Positions 4,181 to 5,953 of a stretch of 5,953 nucleotides of DNA are shown piece after piece. The DNA is from Bacillota bacterium (lineage in GTDB: Bacteria; Bacillota; Clostridia; Oscillospirales; Butyricicoccaceae), in NCBI GenBank assembly GCA_030705725.1, contig JAUZPW010000100.1, positions 1 through 5,953 of the forward strand, read 5' to 3'. Numbering within the stretch: the first letter of the stretch is position 1; every line of letters begins with the position of its first letter. Under the pieces are notes generated by a model that searched no databases, had not been told where the DNA came from, and saw only the letters and a list, made by a program, of their open reading frames with translations. The translations under genes were made by a program, and so were the position numbers.

Positions 4181-5953
4181 TTAGATATACAGCAGGTTTT
4201 CTTTCCTGCAGCAGCCCTGATTTATGACGTAGCGCACCTGCCTTATCGTGCCTTCTCTTTCTGAGTACAGGTCGAGCAGCGCGCCTGCCTCGGCGTTTGC
4301 CTGCCTTACTCTCGAAACCTCATCCGGGTCGTTAACGTCAAAGTAAATATCGTATTCCCAGATGCATCTTTTTCCGGCGTCAAACGGAGTTATGAAGCCG
4401 AATTCGCTTTTTAAGCGGTATTTATCTGTTATTTTCTTTATTTCGTCCTGCATTCTTTCGATCAGTTCAGCGTCGGGAGGCATATAGCACACGAGCGCGA
4501 CGCACGGGTTTTCGCGGCAGTAGCGGGCGCTTTGAATCCTGTATGTACTGAGCCGGACGAGGTCGGTCATCGCGGGGTCTTCATAGAGCCTCTCGAAAAC
4601 GGGCCGCAGCTCGGGGTCGACATCCCTCAAAAGAAGCGAGGGGGACGGGTCGAGCGCTATTTCGGCAAGCTCGGGAAATTTTTCGAGCTTAAGATATGAA
4701 AACGGCTCGCTGTCGGACAGCTCGCCCAAGAGATCAAGCCAGGCGGCCGAATTCAGCGACGGCAAAGCTTCGTAAAGCGTTTTGAAAAGAGCTTCGCCGA
4801 TAAACGGCTGCCCCATGTCGGCTACCGAACGCAGGGCGTATTTATCGCCGATTAGAAGCACGAGATAGGGCATTTTGAGTTTACTTTCAAAAACCTCTTT
4901 AATTTCCCGCGCCAGCTTTTTTGTGGGGGCTAGAAAGGTCGAAACAAACTCTCCGCCAAGAAGTCCGATCGCGATGCCTATATGGCGGGCGGCGCACTCG
5001 TTCGCGAAGGCGAGCGCCTTGCCGAATGTTTCAAAAGGAACTAGAATACCCTTTTCATCGTCTGTTACGGGATGAAGCTTCATGCTGACGGACACGCAGA
5101 CGGCGGAGGGCTCGCGCTCGGAAATTTCGTTGCGAAAGGTGAAAAGGTTTCTGGAATCCATATCGCTGAGCTTAAAATACGAACCGTCAAGCGAGACGAA
5201 TTCAGCGTCGACATAGTTATCGGCTGCGATTCCATAGGCCGTCGAAAACGTGGAAAGCAGGCCCGACGTCATTAAATTCGCGCAGACGCAGGCCGCAGGC
5301 TCGGCGGTGTGCACCCTGAAGCCGCGCTTTTGGGCCTCGGTCTGGAGCTCGAACTCCGTAGCACCCGGCCCCGCCTTGACATACCAGTTTTTTTCATTGA
5401 ATTCGATTACGTTCATCCGCTTAAAATCCAGCACCGCGCCGTCGGTAAAAACCAGACCGTGGCTAGAGGCGCCGCTTCCGCGGGCCACAAACGGAATTTC
5501 GAAGCGGTTTAAGAGCTTTATTACGGACGAAACCTCGCCGACGGAGCCCGGCATTATAACGTACCGCGGCGTTTTGTACTCGACATGAGGGCAAAGGTCG
5601 CGGCGGTATGCGGCTGTTATCGCGGGGTCGTTTGTTGCCCAGAACCCGCCCACGATGCTTCTGATTTCTTCAAGTATCCCGTCTTTTGCGGGAACGGCGG
5701 GTTTTCCGCCGTTTTTCTGATAATCTCCGACATACTCCTTTAATGCCTTCATAACCTTTGCGGGGCGCATCTCGGTTGAAAAATAACATTGGTAATCGCA
5801 TCTGCCGCACAGAGTGCACGAAGACGCGATTTCAACGCATTTTTCGGTTACCGGGATCAGACCGCTTACCAGGGCGACATAAAGGTCCATCCTGCCGACG
5901 GGGTAATAGGCGGCGTATTTATTTTTGAGGCCCGGCTCGCATACGCCGGTTCC
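4181..5953 (-). CDS. FAD-binding (PCMH-type) oxidoreductase with N-terminal 4Fe-4S domain; N-terminus outside window
   Basis: The frame is open from the window's right edge, giving 590 visible residues. The ATG at 5890 is not a convincing start: it has no properly spaced ribosome binding site, and family-like sequence continues upstream. Visible residues 5-56 resemble the second half of a dicluster ferredoxin domain: C5 (likely the last cysteine of a first cluster), the spacer YYPVGRMDLY (16-25), then CxxCxxCxxxC (C46, C49, C52, C56). An FAD-binding PCMH domain spans about 130-290, with PRYVIMPGS, the flavin loop ARGSGASSHG (157-166), KAGPGAT (193-199) and CANLMTSG (224-231) where GGN is usual. 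The C-terminal 300 residues fit a substrate-cap region only loosely. They lack the HxGDGN motif of glycolate or D-lactate oxidases and end with a Cys-Cys pair. Electrons probably pass from substrate through FAD to the Fe-S clusters and an external acceptor. It is the first visible gene of an operon with the SDR. The substrate is unknown. Confidence 0.85.
   Translation of the reverse strand, partial: GTGVCEPGLKNKYAAYYPVGRMDLYVALVSGLIPVTEKCVEIASSCTLCGRCDYQCYFSTEMRPAKVMKALKEYVGDYQKNGGKPAVPAKDGILEEIRSIVGGFWATNDPAITAAYRRDLCPHVEYKTPRYVIMPGSVGEVSSVIKLLNRFEIPFVARGSGASSHGLVFTDGAVLDFKRMNVIEFNEKNWYVKAGPGATEFELQTEAQKRGFRVHTAEPAACVCANLMTSGLLSTFSTAYGIAADNYVDAEFVSLDGSYFKLSDMDSRNLFTFRNEISEREPSAVCVSVSMKLHPVTDDEKGILVPFETFGKALAFANECAARHIGIAIGLLGGEFVSTFLAPTKKLAREIKEVFESKLKMPYLVLLIGDKYALRSVADMGQPFIGEALFKTLYEALPSLNSAAWLDLLGELSDSEPFSYLKLEKFPELAEIALDPSPSLLLRDVDPELRPVFERLYEDPAMTDLVRLSTYRIQSARYCRENPCVALVCYMPPDAELIERMQDEIKKITDKYRLKSEFGFITPFDAGKRCIWEYDIYFDVNDPDEVSRVRQANAEAGALLDLYSEREGTIRQVRYVINQGCCRKENLLYI

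Noticed and set aside
3623..4264. Long plus-strand open frame (213 codons) antisense to the SDR gene and its upstream neighbour
   Set aside because: It mirrors a well-supported SDR gene with conserved motifs and spans the SDR/flavoprotein junction. Its product is rich in S, R, P and A without recognisable motifs, typical of an antisense shadow in GC-biased codons.
5072..5588. Overlapping short plus-strand frames antisense to the flavoprotein gene
   Set aside because: They lie opposite the FAD-binding domain, overlap one another in different frames and show no motifs.
1..5953. CRISPR array, insertion sequence ends, tRNA or riboswitch
   Set aside because: No regularly spaced repeats, transposase-like proteins, cloverleaf-like sequence or recognisable riboswitch leader were seen. 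Every gap between genes is short (under 200 bases) and accounted for.

Overview
The window looks like a piece of chromosome from an anaerobic, low-oxygen-lifestyle Firmicute, most likely an uncultured clostridial relative. This is inferred from strong GGAGG ribosome binding sites, AT-rich sigma-A-like promoters, a small clostridial-type zinc-dependent phospholipase C homologue and a large iron-sulfur flavoprotein. Base composition is moderate and no mobile element, CRISPR array, tRNA or rRNA was seen. No other source was available, so the taxonomic call is tentative.

Layout, left to right. Positions 1-336 (+) hold the C-terminal part of a SanA/YdcF-type DUF218 envelope protein. It converges on a small zinc-dependent phospholipase C-like protein (406-957, -), and a bidirectional terminator lies between them. 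A 180-base divergent intergenic region follows, with a promoter in each direction and an imperfect inverted repeat. It drives the phospholipase-like gene leftward and proC (1138-1941, +; proline biosynthesis) rightward. proC converges, across a second bidirectional terminator, on a leftward block of three genes: a YegS/BmrU/DgkB-type lipid kinase (1978-2916), an extended SDR of the thioester reductase/fatty acyl reductase type (3016-4161), and a flavoprotein with an N-terminal Fe-S domain (4181 to beyond 5953).

Only the flavoprotein and SDR look tightly coupled: they are 19 bases apart and the SDR's Shine-Dalgarno sits in the gap. The lipid kinase follows after 99 bases and has a plausible promoter of its own, so it may be a separate unit or be transcribed by both routes. 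The Fe-S/FAD oxidoreductase plus NAD(P)-dependent SDR pair is the least ordinary part of the window. The combination suggests a redox pathway acting on a carboxyl/aldehyde/alcohol substrate, possibly a lipid, but the substrate cannot be read from the sequence. The remaining genes are ordinary housekeeping or envelope functions. Two starts need care: proC begins at 1138 rather than 1117, and the phospholipase-like gene uses TTG at 957.
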